Of a stretch of DNA of 64,000 nucleotides, positions 37,009 to 44,646 are shown in pieces. Each line of letters begins with the position of its first letter. The first letter of the stretch is position 1. The notes below the pieces were generated by a model, which was not told the DNA's origin, did no database searches, and saw only the letters and a program-made list of their open reading frames with translations. The stretch is taken from positions 1 through 64,000 of the forward strand of contig SUWJ01000012.1 in NCBI GenBank assembly GCA_015061545.1, in the 5' to 3' direction. Position numbers and translations under genes: made by a program. Source of the DNA: Lentisphaerota bacterium (GTDB lineage Bacteria > Verrucomicrobiota > Lentisphaeria > Victivallales > Victivallaceae).

Positions 37009-37027
37009 AGCTCTGTTCACAATAAGG

Positions 37028-37060
37028 GTCGGTACTTGAGGAGGGGCAAGACCGATCTTT
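37028..37060 (+). terminator. Weak terminator after the isomerase/epimerase pair
   Basis: GTCGGT (37028-37033) pairs with ACCGAT (37051-37056, one G-U), followed by CTTTTATTTT. An overlapping alternative stem is GGGCAA/TTGCCC (37044-37049/37065-37070). Only one can form. Confidence 0.35.
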
Positions 37061-37530
37061 TATTTTGCCCACGGCGGACGGGGTATATTATTTTTATCGC
37101 TGATCGTACTGCTGCCGGCGGAACGGCCGCGGGCATCGCGGTAGATCACCCGATTGCCGGAAATTTGTGCCGAACCTGACAGTCTGCCCTGCGCATCGTA
37201 GTAGGTTATACGGTTGCCGTGGCGCTGTTCTCTGGAACTGAGTCTGCCCTGCGCATCGCGGTAGGTTGTGGTGTTGCCCGACTGCCGCGCAGTAGCTTTG
37301 AGTCTGCCCTGCGCATCGCGGTAGGTTGTGGTGTTGCCCGACTGCCGCGCAGTAGCTTTGAGTCTGCCCTGCGCATCGCGGTAAGTTGTGGTGTTGCCCG
37401 ACTGCCGCGCAGTGGAGCTGACTCTGCCTTGGGCATCGCGCTGAATGGTGTTGGAGCTTGACGGGGCGGCAAGCGCGACCGGCGCTGCTGCCAGAAGCAT
37501 TAGCAGAACAAAACTTGAAAATCGGTTCAT
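37060..37530 (-). CDS. Secreted protein with tandem 20-residue repeats
   Basis: 156 residues. Residues 1-22 are a Sec signal peptide (SFVLLMLLAAAPVALA, cleavage after ALA). The mature part is six units of about 20 residues built on SGNTTTYRDAQGRLKATARQ, reminiscent of YD/RHS-type repeats, ending with a short basic Pro tail. The DNA repeat is 60 bp, and two units (37261-37320 and 37321-37380) are identical. Function unknown, and a structural or wall-binding periplasmic/extracellular role is possible. A purine-rich ribosome site (AAGGGGGAA) precedes the ATG. It lies 31 nt after the MBL hydrolase gene and is probably co-transcribed. Confidence 0.75.
   Translation of the reverse strand: MNRFSSFVLLMLLAAAPVALAAPSSSNTIQRDAQGRVSSTARQSGNTTTYRDAQGRLKATARQSGNTTTYRDAQGRLKATARQSGNTTTYRDAQGRLSSREQRHGNRITYYDAQGRLSGSAQISGNRVIYRDARGRSAGSSTISDKNNIPRPPWAK
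37141..37440 (-). repeat. 60-bp in-frame tandem repeats (five full units)
   Basis: Five 60-bp units in exact phase. Units 37261-37320 and 37321-37380 are identical, 37381-37440 differs at a few bases, and the outer units have diverged more. A partial sixth unit continues to about 37470. Identical neighbours imply recent expansion and possible copy-number variation. Confidence 0.9.
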
Positions 37531-37561
37531 AAATTCCCCCTTGTCAGGCTGAGGAGCAAAT

Positions 37562-38170
37562 TCAACTCAGATACGGATTGGAAGTTTTTTCCAGTGCAAT
37601 AGTAGTGCGCGGGCCGTGCCCCGGATAAACCACGGTGTTATCGGGCAGCGTCAGCAGTTTTTGGCGGATACTTTTTTCCAGTTCGGCAAAGCTGCCGCCG
37701 GGCAGATCGGTCCGTCCGACCGACCCGGCAAAAAGCGTGTCGCCCGAAATCAGAATGTTGCGCTCAGGAAAATAAAAGCAGCTGCCGCCGGGAGAATGAC
37801 CCGGAGTATGGAGCAATTTTACGCTGCTGTAATTCCATTCGGCAGTAGTCGGCGGCAGTCCGTCCACCGGCGGCAGATAGGGCAGAATGTGGTTATCGGG
37901 ACTGTGGTAAAGTTCTTTATCGCCCGAATCCAGAAAAACGCTGACGGCGTTGAGGCGGGATTTCACTTCGGGAACCGCCCCGATGTGGTCAACGTGGGCA
38001 TGAGTCAACAGTATGGCGCATTGCTCAAACGGGTAGTCCGCCGCCGCCGAAATAATCAGATCCGCATCATCACCGGGGTCAATTATCAACAGCAGTTTTT
38101 CCTTTTCTTCGTAGACAAGATAACAGTTCACCGCCAGAGCGCCGACAGGAATGATACGGAAGTTTTCCAT
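37562..38170 (-). CDS. MBL-fold metallo-hydrolase (glyoxalase II-like)
   Basis: 202 residues. It has the metallo-beta-lactamase motif THAHVDHIG (about 54-62), then HTPGHSPGGSCFYFPE, SGDTLFAGSVGRTDLPGG and VYPGHGPRTTIALEK. This set is typical of the small YcbL/GloB-like hydrolases, which cleave thioesters such as lactoylglutathione or act as general hydrolases. The N-terminus (IIPVGALAVNCYLVYEE) matches the family start, so ATG 38170 was chosen. No signal peptide. Followed by the repeat protein gene. Confidence 0.88.
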   Translation of the reverse strand: MENFRIIPVGALAVNCYLVYEEKEKLLLIIDPGDDADLIISAAADYPFEQCAILLTHAHVDHIGAVPEVKSRLNAVSVFLDSGDKELYHSPDNHILPYLPPVDGLPPTTAEWNYSSVKLLHTPGHSPGGSCFYFPERNILISGDTLFAGSVGRTDLPGGSFAELEKSIRQKLLTLPDNTVVYPGHGPRTTIALEKTSNPYLS

Positions 38171-38366
38171 AACCGAAAATAGACCTTTCACGGTATTGTT
38201 TTGCTGAAAATTTTGCTCTTGCCTGCAGCGGAAATTCAACGCTGCAACCGGCTGAACCGAAGTCCGCGCCGTCCTGCCGCCGCAGAATCAGGGAAAAACT
38301 TTTGAGGAGAGTTTTTCCCTCTTCCCCAAACCCCATCTCCCTTTTCCCCTTGTCCGCCGTAGCCTT

Positions 38367-38389
38367 GGCGAAGGTGGAAAACCTTCGCC
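38367..38389. repeat. Hairpin of a probable dispersed repeat element (left part)
   Basis: GGCGAAGGT, loop GGAAA, ACCTTCGCC form a perfect 9-bp stem. The minus strand around it would translate as FAKATADKGK, a phrase I associate with non-coding repeats in several bacterial phyla. It is immediately followed by a second hairpin. Confidence 0.5.
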
Positions 38390-38392
38390 CGG

Positions 38393-38423
38393 ACTTTTCT
38401 TTTTGTGTCATAAAAAGAAAAGT
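38393..38423. repeat. 12-bp perfect A/T-rich hairpin (right part of the same element)
   Basis: ACTTTTCTTTTT, loop GTGTCAT, AAAAAGAAAAGT pair perfectly over 12 bp. It may act as a terminator-like or repeat-associated structure. No gene ends close to it on either strand. Confidence 0.55.
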
Positions 38424-38495
38424 GCCCTGCAAGTTTAGAAAATATATATTGATATTATTTTTAATCTTGTTATCAACCCATGTTGGGAACAGCAC

Positions 38496-38591
38496 AAAAA
38501 AGAAAGCAGGTTTTATTCGTCTCAGCGGACTACTGACAATAAGGCCTCGCGGCCCCGATGCATAACTTGTTCCGAGATTGACCTGCTTTCT
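38496..38591 (-). ncRNA. Candidate structured small RNA with own promoter and terminator
   Basis: The predicted +1 (38591) is the first base of an 11-bp closing helix, AGAAAGCAGGT (38591-38581) with ACCTGCTTTCT (38511-38501), whose 3' arm runs into six T residues (counting the last base of the arm) as an intrinsic terminator. Inside, TCTCGGA pairs with TCC-GCT-GAGA (3-nt bulge), ACAA with TTGT, and GGGGCC with GGCCTT around a GCGA (GNRA) loop. The RNA would be about 97 nt. I checked for the SRP domain IV consensus, tRNA and tmRNA features and found none. It lies between the dispersed hairpins and the mraZ promoter, pointing away from mraZ. Class unknown. Confidence 0.6.
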
Positions 38592-38598
38592 GGAGTGT

Positions 38599-38627
38599 AA
38601 TATAAACGGCAATTTTTCATTATGCAA
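38599..38627 (-). promoter_or_regulatory. Promoter of the candidate small RNA
   Basis: TTGCAT, 17-bp spacer, TATATT on the minus strand, 7 nt before the first base of the RNA's closing helix. Its -10 equals that of most other promoters here. Confidence 0.65.
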
Positions 38628-38680
38628 ATTTTTGAACCGCCGTAATCAGGACTTTTTTGCAAAAAAAATCAGTTCCGGAT

Positions 38681-38708
38681 TTGCAAAATGGGAAAAAGAG
38701 GGTAATAT
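38681..38708 (+). promoter_or_regulatory. Promoter of the mraZ-rsmH-ftsL-ftsI operon
   Basis: TTGCAA, 16-bp spacer, TAATAT. The -10 abuts the first MraZ-type box, so repressor binding would cover the -10 and the start site. Confidence 0.65.
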
Positions 38709-38752
38709 AGGTAGATGTAGGAGCGTTTAGGAGTAAAAAGGGAGCTGTAGGA
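38708..38752 (+). promoter_or_regulatory. Five MraZ-type operator boxes at 10-bp spacing
   Basis: TAGG or AAGG begins at 38708, 38718, 38728, 38738 and 38748, exactly every 10 bp (TAGGT, TAGGA, TAGGA, AAGGG, TAGGA, each followed by 5 unconserved bases). MraZ is known to bind tandem 5-bp boxes separated by 5 bp upstream of its own gene (TGGGN in E. coli). The last box (TAGGAG) is also the only Shine-Dalgarno candidate for mraZ. Confidence 0.7.
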
Positions 38753-38766
38753 GTATTTGTCTCAAA

Positions 38767-39258
38767 ATGGATGAAGAGCTGTTTTTTTGCGGCGATTTCA
38801 AGCACAGTTTGGATGCCCAGAACCGTGTAACGTTGCCCAGCGCATGGCGTGATGGGGCAAACGGCGTGCATCTGGTGCTTTTTCCCGGTCGTGACCGGGA
38901 TCTTCTGCTGTTCCCTTATGCCATGTTCAAAGAGTTTCTTGTACGCGCGCGTTCGAGCGCGCTGGCGAATCCCGCTGCTCAGATGGCGCTGGCGCAGCTG
39001 GGGCGGGTGGTGCGCGACATCAAGCCCGATAAACAGGGGCGCATCAAGCTGGAAAAAGAGATGCTGCAGTCGATCGGGGTGGAAAATCAGCTGGTTATGA
39101 TCGGTGCGATAACCCACATCAAACTCTGCGCTCCGCAAAATTGGAACCCTGTGGAACTGGGTGATGCAGGGGTTTTTCTGGACGAGGTCCAAAAGCTCAA
39201 TCAATCCGACAGCAACGGATTCAGCGAACTGCTGGCCAAGTTGATTGCAAAGGGTTGA
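38767..39258 (+). CDS. mraZ: Transcriptional regulator MraZ
   Basis: 163 residues with two AbrB-like swapped-hairpin halves: FKHSLDAQNRVTLPSAWRD (first) and PDKQGRIKLEKEML (second), each with the D-x-x-x-R-x-x-L-P signature region. Slightly longer than E. coli MraZ (152). It binds tandem boxes upstream of the division/cell-wall cluster and autoregulates it. Five such boxes are visible at 38708-38752. First gene of the cluster, 3 nt before rsmH. Confidence 0.93.
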   Translation: MDEELFFCGDFKHSLDAQNRVTLPSAWRDGANGVHLVLFPGRDRDLLLFPYAMFKEFLVRARSSALANPAAQMALAQLGRVVRDIKPDKQGRIKLEKEMLQSIGVENQLVMIGAITHIKLCAPQNWNPVELGDAGVFLDEVQKLNQSDSNGFSELLAKLIAKG

Positions 39259-39261
39259 GTT

Positions 39262-40209
39262 ATGAGCAGCGCTGAGCAGAACTGGGTGCATATTCCTGTG
39301 CTGGCTGCCGAAGCCGTGGAGCTTTTGAGCAGCGTTAAACCGTTGCGGCGTTTGGTAGACGGAACTCTGGGCAACGGCGGACACAGCCGTATGCTGTTGG
39401 AAAACAACCCCGAACTGCAGATTCTGGGAATCGACCGCGACAGCGCAGCGCTGGAGCGTGCCAATAAAAATTTGCAGCAGTTCGGCAGCCGTTTTACGGC
39501 GGTGCATGGCGAATTTGCCGATTTGGATAAACTGGCGGCGGCGCATGGCTGGGATCAGGTGGATGCGGTGCTGCTGGATATTGGTGTATCCAGTCCGCAG
39601 CTGGATGATCCCGCGCGGGGATTTTCGTTCCGCGGCGACGGACCGTTGGATATGCGTATGGACAGGCAGCAGAAACTGACTGCCAGTCGGGTGCTGAACT
39701 TTTACAGCGAAGAGGAGCTGGCAAGAGTTTTCCGCGACTACGGTGAACTGCGCGAAAGCCGTCAGCTGGCGCGCAGGATCGTGCAGCTGCGGGAAGAAAA
39801 GCCTTTCAGCACCACCGCAGAACTGACTGCAGTTTGCGACAAAGTTCTGCGTAAAAAGCGCCCCGGCGAGCTGCCCAGCCCGACGCTGGTTTTTCAGGCG
39901 TTGCGGATCGAGGTCAACGGCGAGCTGGAGCAGTTGAAAAGCGGTTTGCAGGCGGCAAAAAATATACTGCGTCCGGGCGGGCGTCTGGCGGTGATATCGT
40001 TTCATTCGCTGGAGGATCGGATCGTCAAGAATTTTATGCGCGACGCGGCGCAGAACTGCATTTGTCCGCCGGGATTGCCCGTTTGCGTATGCAATCACCG
40101 GGCGGAATTCACGCTGCCGGTACGGGGCGTGATAAGTGCAAAAGAGGAAGAATTGAACCGCAACCGTCGGGCGGCGTGTGCCAAACTGCGGGTGGCGGAC
40201 AGAACATAA
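39262..40209 (+). CDS. rsmH: 16S rRNA (cytosine(1402)-N(4))-methyltransferase RsmH
   Basis: 315 residues. It has VHIPVLAAEAVELL, the SAM motif VDGTLGNGGHSRMLLE, LGIDRDSAALERANK, LDIGVSSPQLDDPARGFSF and DGPLDMRMDR, and the C-terminal AVISFHSLEDRIVKNFM. It methylates N4 of C1402 in 16S rRNA. rsmI, which modifies the 2'-O of the same nucleotide, lies at 44643-45362. Start 3 nt after mraZ. Confidence 0.96.
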   Translation: MSSAEQNWVHIPVLAAEAVELLSSVKPLRRLVDGTLGNGGHSRMLLENNPELQILGIDRDSAALERANKNLQQFGSRFTAVHGEFADLDKLAAAHGWDQVDAVLLDIGVSSPQLDDPARGFSFRGDGPLDMRMDRQQKLTASRVLNFYSEEELARVFRDYGELRESRQLARRIVQLREEKPFSTTAELTAVCDKVLRKKRPGELPSPTLVFQALRIEVNGELEQLKSGLQAAKNILRPGGRLAVISFHSLEDRIVKNFMRDAAQNCICPPGLPVCVCNHRAEFTLPVRGVISAKEEELNRNRRAACAKLRVADRT

Positions 40210-40259
40210 TTACAAATTGGAACATTTTTTTACAGCAAAGAGAAAAACGGAGCAGCAGG

Positions 40260-40688
40260 ATGAATTTGCAGAGGCACAGCACAAAATTGTCACGCTCCAA
40301 TGTCCGGCGGGGCAGGGAGCATAAATCGTGGGCATTCAAATTTTATGTATTGATCTACTTGCTGATGATCGCATCGGTCTTTTTCGGTGCGGTCAACTAC
40401 CGTATTGACCTGAACCGTAAGATCAACGATCTGCGTCGTGCCAGCAGTCGTGCCAAAGTTGAAATCTACGAATTGGAGCGGGATATCCAGGCGTTGAAGC
40501 TGGATAAGGAGCGCCTTTGCAGCGCAGATAATATCAACCGCTGTATTGCAGCATATAATCTGCCGCTCCGTCAGGCGGTGCCGGGGCAGGTGCGCTACTT
40601 TACGGTCAGAAATACTTATGCTCCGCAGCATACTGCCGAATCTCAGAACGCGCGCCGCAATTATTCCATGAATTCCCGCGGACTCTGA
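40260..40688 (+). CDS. ftsL: FtsL-like cell division protein
   Basis: 142 residues: a basic cytoplasmic N-terminus (1-25), one membrane helix (about 29-48, FYVLIYLLMIASVFFGAV) and a periplasmic coiled coil (IDLNRKINDLRRASSRAKVE, continuing to KLDKERLC). This is the FtsL topology, and the position between rsmH and ftsI is the conserved one. FtsL forms the FtsQLB complex that activates septal wall synthesis. Sequence similarity in this family is low, so the call rests on topology and position. The start follows AGCAGGA. Longer upstream frames overlap rsmH and were rejected. Confidence 0.8.
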   Translation: MNLQRHSTKLSRSNVRRGREHKSWAFKFYVLIYLLMIASVFFGAVNYRIDLNRKINDLRRASSRAKVEIYELERDIQALKLDKERLCSADNINRCIAAYNLPLRQAVPGQVRYFTVRNTYAPQHTAESQNARRNYSMNSRGL

Positions 40689-40728
40689 ATCTGACAAATT
40701 ATTTCTGCCGGGGAAGAGGGCAATATAA

Positions 40729-42516
40729 ATGCGCAGCTGTAATGATATAATGCGGGGCAGGATCCGCTTTCAGGCACTTTTGATCGTGCTGTTTTTTGCC
40801 TATCTGATCGGCAAACTCTACTGCGAACAGATCCGCCGCCACGATTACTACTACACCGAAGCCCGCAATAAGTACGTTACCAGCAAAAAACTCAAAGGGG
40901 TCCGCGGCGAGATTTTTGATATGCACGGCAATTTGCTGGCGGGTAATATGCCCTGCCAGAATGTGTCGGTAACTCCATGCAATATCAAAGCCCAAGATGA
41001 TGAAAAAATTTCCCGCCTGATTGCCGAAACGCTGGGGCTGGATTACGAATATGTACTTAAACGTGTATCGCTTAAAACCAGAACGGTGAAAGATGAATCG
41101 GGCAAAGTGCTGACTCTGCCGCTGAAGTACGCCCTGATCGCCAACAATATCCATCTGGAAGATGCCCGGTATCTCCGTCAGGTGCTGAAGAAACACTCTC
41201 TGGCGCGGAATGTGCATTTTGAAGATACCTTTACCCGCTATTACCCCAAAGGTACATTTCTTTCCAACGTAGTGGGGATAACCACCCGCAATCAGGGTTC
41301 CAACCGGGGCGAGATGGGGCTGGAAAAGCGCTTTGAAAAGCAGCTGCGTTCCGACTCGGGCAAAAAGACTTATATGCGCAGTCTGGATGGCTGGCAGGTG
41401 GGGGATAAGCCTTTGCAGGAGGTCAGCAGTCACGACGGCAGCAATATATTCCTGACCGTAGTGGAGCCGCTGCAGTCGATTCTGGAAGATGAACTGGACA
41501 AGGCTTGGGAAAAATTCCGCCCCAGAGCCGCTTATGCGGTGATGATCGACCCCGCCACGGGCAATGTGCTGGCAATTGCCGAACGGCCCTCCTTTGACCC
41601 CAACGACCGCAAATCGCTGGATAACTCCGCATTCAAGATCCGACTGATCAGCGATATTATGGAACCCGGTTCGATCATGAAACCCCTGACGGTAGCCGGT
41701 GCGCTGGAGTGCAAAGCAATTACTCCCGATACTGTGATCGACTGCGGAAACGGTACCTGGTATTACAACAACCGCCCGCTGACCGATACCCACGGCTACG
41801 GTCGGCAGGATGTTACGGGCGTTATCCGCAAATCCAGCAATATCGGTATCGCCAAGATCGGGCTTATGATGGGCGAGCAGAATTTGTACAACTCTTTGCG
41901 CAAATTCGGCTTCGGCTCCCGGACTGGATTGCCGCTGTCGCCTGAATCTTCCGGCATATTTCACCCGGTAAAAAGATGGGACGGTCAAACCATAACCCGT
42001 CTCGGGATCGGTTATGCTTCGGCGTGTACTCCCGTGCAGATGGCCCGGGCGTATTGTGCGCTGGCAAATAATGGCAAACTGCCCAAACTGCGGCTGATCG
42101 ACCGCACCGTGGATACTGAAAGCGGCAAGGTTACAGTTATGCCGCCGGCTGAAATGCAGCAAATATATCCGCCTGAAGTTATTCAGCAGGTGGTCAAAAT
42201 GATGATTGCGGTTACGGAGCCGGGGGGAACCGCCACCCGCGCGGCTATTCCGGGCTATCATGTGGCGGGCAAGACCGGTACATCCCACAAAGTTGCCAAC
42301 GGCGGTTATGTGGGGAAATATTTCGCCAGCTTTGTCGGATTCGTTCCTGCGGAAAAACCTGCCTTTGTGCTGCTGGTGACGGTGGATGAACCCAAAGGTG
42401 CCAAATTCGGCGGTACCGTATCTGCCCCGGTCTGGAAAGCGATGGCGGAACGGGCGCTGAAATATATGAATATCCCGCCGGATGTACCGCAAGATGAGTC
42501 AAAAAAGCGGCATTAA
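40729..42516 (+). CDS. ftsI: Septal peptidoglycan transpeptidase FtsI (class B PBP)
   Basis: 595 residues. It has one N-terminal membrane anchor (about 14-32), a PBP dimerisation domain (GVRGEIFDMHGNLLA onward), and a transpeptidase domain with SxxK in MEPGSIMKPLTV (Ser about 315), SxN in RKSSNIG (about 370) and KTG in VAGKTGTSHK (about 514). It cross-links septal peptidoglycan. 40 nt after ftsL. The mur genes that normally follow are missing, and the gene converges with a membrane-protein gene 3 bp away, so the cluster is cut short here. Confidence 0.94.
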   Translation: MRSCNDIMRGRIRFQALLIVLFFAYLIGKLYCEQIRRHDYYYTEARNKYVTSKKLKGVRGEIFDMHGNLLAGNMPCQNVSVTPCNIKAQDDEKISRLIAETLGLDYEYVLKRVSLKTRTVKDESGKVLTLPLKYALIANNIHLEDARYLRQVLKKHSLARNVHFEDTFTRYYPKGTFLSNVVGITTRNQGSNRGEMGLEKRFEKQLRSDSGKKTYMRSLDGWQVGDKPLQEVSSHDGSNIFLTVVEPLQSILEDELDKAWEKFRPRAAYAVMIDPATGNVLAIAERPSFDPNDRKSLDNSAFKIRLISDIMEPGSIMKPLTVAGALECKAITPDTVIDCGNGTWYYNNRPLTDTHGYGRQDVTGVIRKSSNIGIAKIGLMMGEQNLYNSLRKFGFGSRTGLPLSPESSGIFHPVKRWDGQTITRLGIGYASACTPVQMARAYCALANNGKLPKLRLIDRTVDTESGKVTVMPPAEMQQIYPPEVIQQVVKMMIAVTEPGGTATRAAIPGYHVAGKTGTSHKVANGGYVGKYFASFVGFVPAEKPAFVLLVTVDEPKGAKFGGTVSAPVWKAMAERALKYMNIPPDVPQDESKKRH

Positions 42517-42519
42517 ACC

Positions 42520-44646
42520 TTACTTGGCATCAAACTTCTTCTTCAATTTCAGTTCAGGCGGAACCCGGCGGCAGATCCGGGCGTATTCATTGTAGATCGC
42601 ACCCGGTCCGGGGGCTTTGCGGTATGCCTGAGCGATAAGTTTGCGTGCCTGTTTGGTGTAGCCCAGCTCGAACAGCTGCTTTGCCTGCCGGCAGAGCCTT
42701 TGCGCTTCGGCGCGCTGAGCGGGGGATACAAAGTAATAAAAGCGGTATCCGGCATTGCCGCCGGCGGCTTCGGGCAGCGTGATTTCATAGAAATTTTCCG
42801 ACGCATATTGGTCTATTGTCAGTTTTACCGCCGCAGAATCAGCCCGCAGTTTTTTGACGTTGGCAATGTAAGTACAGCTGTATTTTACACTTGGCGGCGT
42901 AAGCGTTACAGGTATATGCACCAGCACGAATTTAACTTGATTGTCGCTGCAGAAAATAGCAAATTCATCCAGCGAAGCATGAAAATATTTCTGCATATAT
43001 TCCTGCGTAAGTTTCCGTACTTCAGGTAATTCATATTTGGGTTGGATCAGGATTCCTGCATTGGTGTAGCCCTTTATATAGGCTGAACTTTGCATATCGC
43101 TGAGGATGGTTTTGCCCTCCAGATCGTACTGCCGCAGCGCTTTTAACATATTGGCGGTTGCCCGGAGCGTTTCGGGGTAGCCGCGGGTGGTGCGGCAGGC
43201 GGTTCGGAACTCCAGAACAACAGCGCCCAGCAGCAATATGGTCAAAGTCCAGCGCCAGACGCGCGCGGCGGAAAATTTCTGCAACGCATGAACCGTTACA
43301 GCCAGAGCAATGGCACCGAACAGCATGGTTATATCGCGAAAACGCATAAAATATATGTAAAGAATAAAGGCGATAGCGGTAAGGAAAAGATATTGTCCGC
43401 ACCGCAACCCCCGCGCCTGACGCAGTTTCAGCGGAGATTTTTTCCGTATTGCTCCCCGCAGCCACAGTGCGGAAATCAGCAGCGCAGATATCAACAGCAG
43501 AGGCAATGCCGCCGGATAGATGACCCGGGTTATCCGCCAGTCGGCGCTGTGCAGTTCCGGAGTCCACAAATAACGCTGGTCAAAGGTCAGCTGTTCAGGA
43601 TCATCGGGCAGGGTATTGGCAAATTTCAGCTTGGCGCAAATCAGCTCTGCAAAATGGCTGTAATTGACCTGAAATTGCGATACAGCCAGGGTAATTGCTG
43701 TAGATGCAAATATCAATGCTGCCAACACGATTGCCCGATGGAGCCGTCGGCATTTTTCCGGCAGCATATTCAGCAGCGCCGCCAGCGGCAGCGCCAGCAG
43801 CATTACGGGCGAAAACATTGTGCCGTGTACACGGTAATACGGATGCAGCAGACAAGTCAATGCTGCTGCCACAAAGGTTATCAGCCAGAAATCCCGTTCC
43901 TTGCGGCTGCTTCGGTTGCTGAGCAAATTCAAGCCCGCCGCGCTGAGTGCCAGCAGCCCGATAACGATCTGGCTGGCATCCCATGCAATAAACGACAGTA
44001 CGCAGCAAACCGCCGCCCCTGCCAGAAACCATTTGTTGCGGGAGCGGCAGCAGAGTACCCCGGCGTAACAGGCTATATATGCGCACAGAAAGGGCCACGC
44101 CGCTGCACCTTTGATCAAATCCTGACCTGTATATCTGCCCAGCGCCGCGGGGGAAAAGGTGTTGACAAGCGCACCGGCAACTGCCAGAATCCACGGGAGT
44201 TTCAGCAGCCGCAGCGCAAGAAAGATCATTGCCGGTGCCAGCGCAATAAAGGCGCTGAAGGCGTAACGGATAAAGCGGCTTTCGGCGTAGGATCGCTCGT
44301 ATTCGCCTTCCGGTGGGGTGTTGCAAAGTGCGCGGCGGAGTTTCAGCAGCCAACCGCCGGCGTATTCCAGCGAAAGCGTCATTTGCTCGCAGGTTTTACG
44401 ATGCTGCAAGGCGGGCAATGCCGGGTCGCTTGCGGCAATATCTTTGCCGTCGGCACAGGCATTTATATAGCTGTACATCACGGCGCTTTCGGCAAGAAAC
44501 GGAGCAAAGCGGCAGCCCGATGTTTGTTCCATTTTATCCAGATCGCGCTGGGCTACTGCGTTGCGGAAGGTGAATGCGGCAAAGTAGATCAGGATAAAGC
44601 CGATCAGCGTCTGATGTTGCCGCAGCAGCTCAAAAAGTTTTTTCAC
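42520..44646 (-). CDS. Large polytopic membrane protein, GT-C/oligosaccharyltransferase-like
   Basis: 708 residues. About 11-12 hydrophobic helices span residues 12-480, with a long first external loop after helix 1 (RNAVAQRDLDKMEQTSGC...). A soluble C-terminal domain (490-708) ends with a TPR-like helical pair (LCRQAKQLFELGYTKQARKL) and a basic tail. The layout resembles GT-C glycosyltransferases such as STT3/PglB or Wzy/ArnT-like enzymes, but I see no decisive WWDYG-type motif. Such proteins use lipid-linked sugars at the periplasmic face. It overlaps rsmI by 4 nt (ATGA) and ends the lolC operon. Confidence 0.5.
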   Translation of the reverse strand: MKKLFELLRQHQTLIGFILIYFAAFTFRNAVAQRDLDKMEQTSGCRFAPFLAESAVMYSYINACADGKDIAASDPALPALQHRKTCEQMTLSLEYAGGWLLKLRRALCNTPPEGEYERSYAESRFIRYAFSAFIALAPAMIFLALRLLKLPWILAVAGALVNTFSPAALGRYTGQDLIKGAAAWPFLCAYIACYAGVLCCRSRNKWFLAGAAVCCVLSFIAWDASQIVIGLLALSAAGLNLLSNRSSRKERDFWLITFVAAALTCLLHPYYRVHGTMFSPVMLLALPLAALLNMLPEKCRRLHRAIVLAALIFASTAITLAVSQFQVNYSHFAELICAKLKFANTLPDDPEQLTFDQRYLWTPELHSADWRITRVIYPAALPLLLISALLISALWLRGAIRKKSPLKLRQARGLRCGQYLFLTAIAFILYIYFMRFRDITMLFGAIALAVTVHALQKFSAARVWRWTLTILLLGAVVLEFRTACRTTRGYPETLRATANMLKALRQYDLEGKTILSDMQSSAYIKGYTNAGILIQPKYELPEVRKLTQEYMQKYFHASLDEFAIFCSDNQVKFVLVHIPVTLTPPSVKYSCTYIANVKKLRADSAAVKLTIDQYASENFYEITLPEAAGGNAGYRFYYFVSPAQRAEAQRLCRQAKQLFELGYTKQARKLIAQAYRKAPGPGAIYNEYARICRRVPPELKLKKKFDAK

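Noticed and set aside
38496-38591. SRP (4.5S-type) RNA as identity of the candidate small RNA
   Set aside because: The conserved domain IV bases (CAGG…GGAA…AGCAG) are not present in the apical part.
38079-38627. 182-residue reading frame on the minus strand
   Set aside because: It runs through the small RNA, both hairpins and the 5' end of the MBL gene, and contains the FAKATADK repeat signature. Not a real protein.
38620-40098. Long minus-strand frame across mraZ and rsmH
   Set aside because: Antisense to two unmistakable genes.
40699-42492. Long minus-strand frame opposite ftsI
   Set aside because: Antisense to a gene with all transpeptidase motifs.
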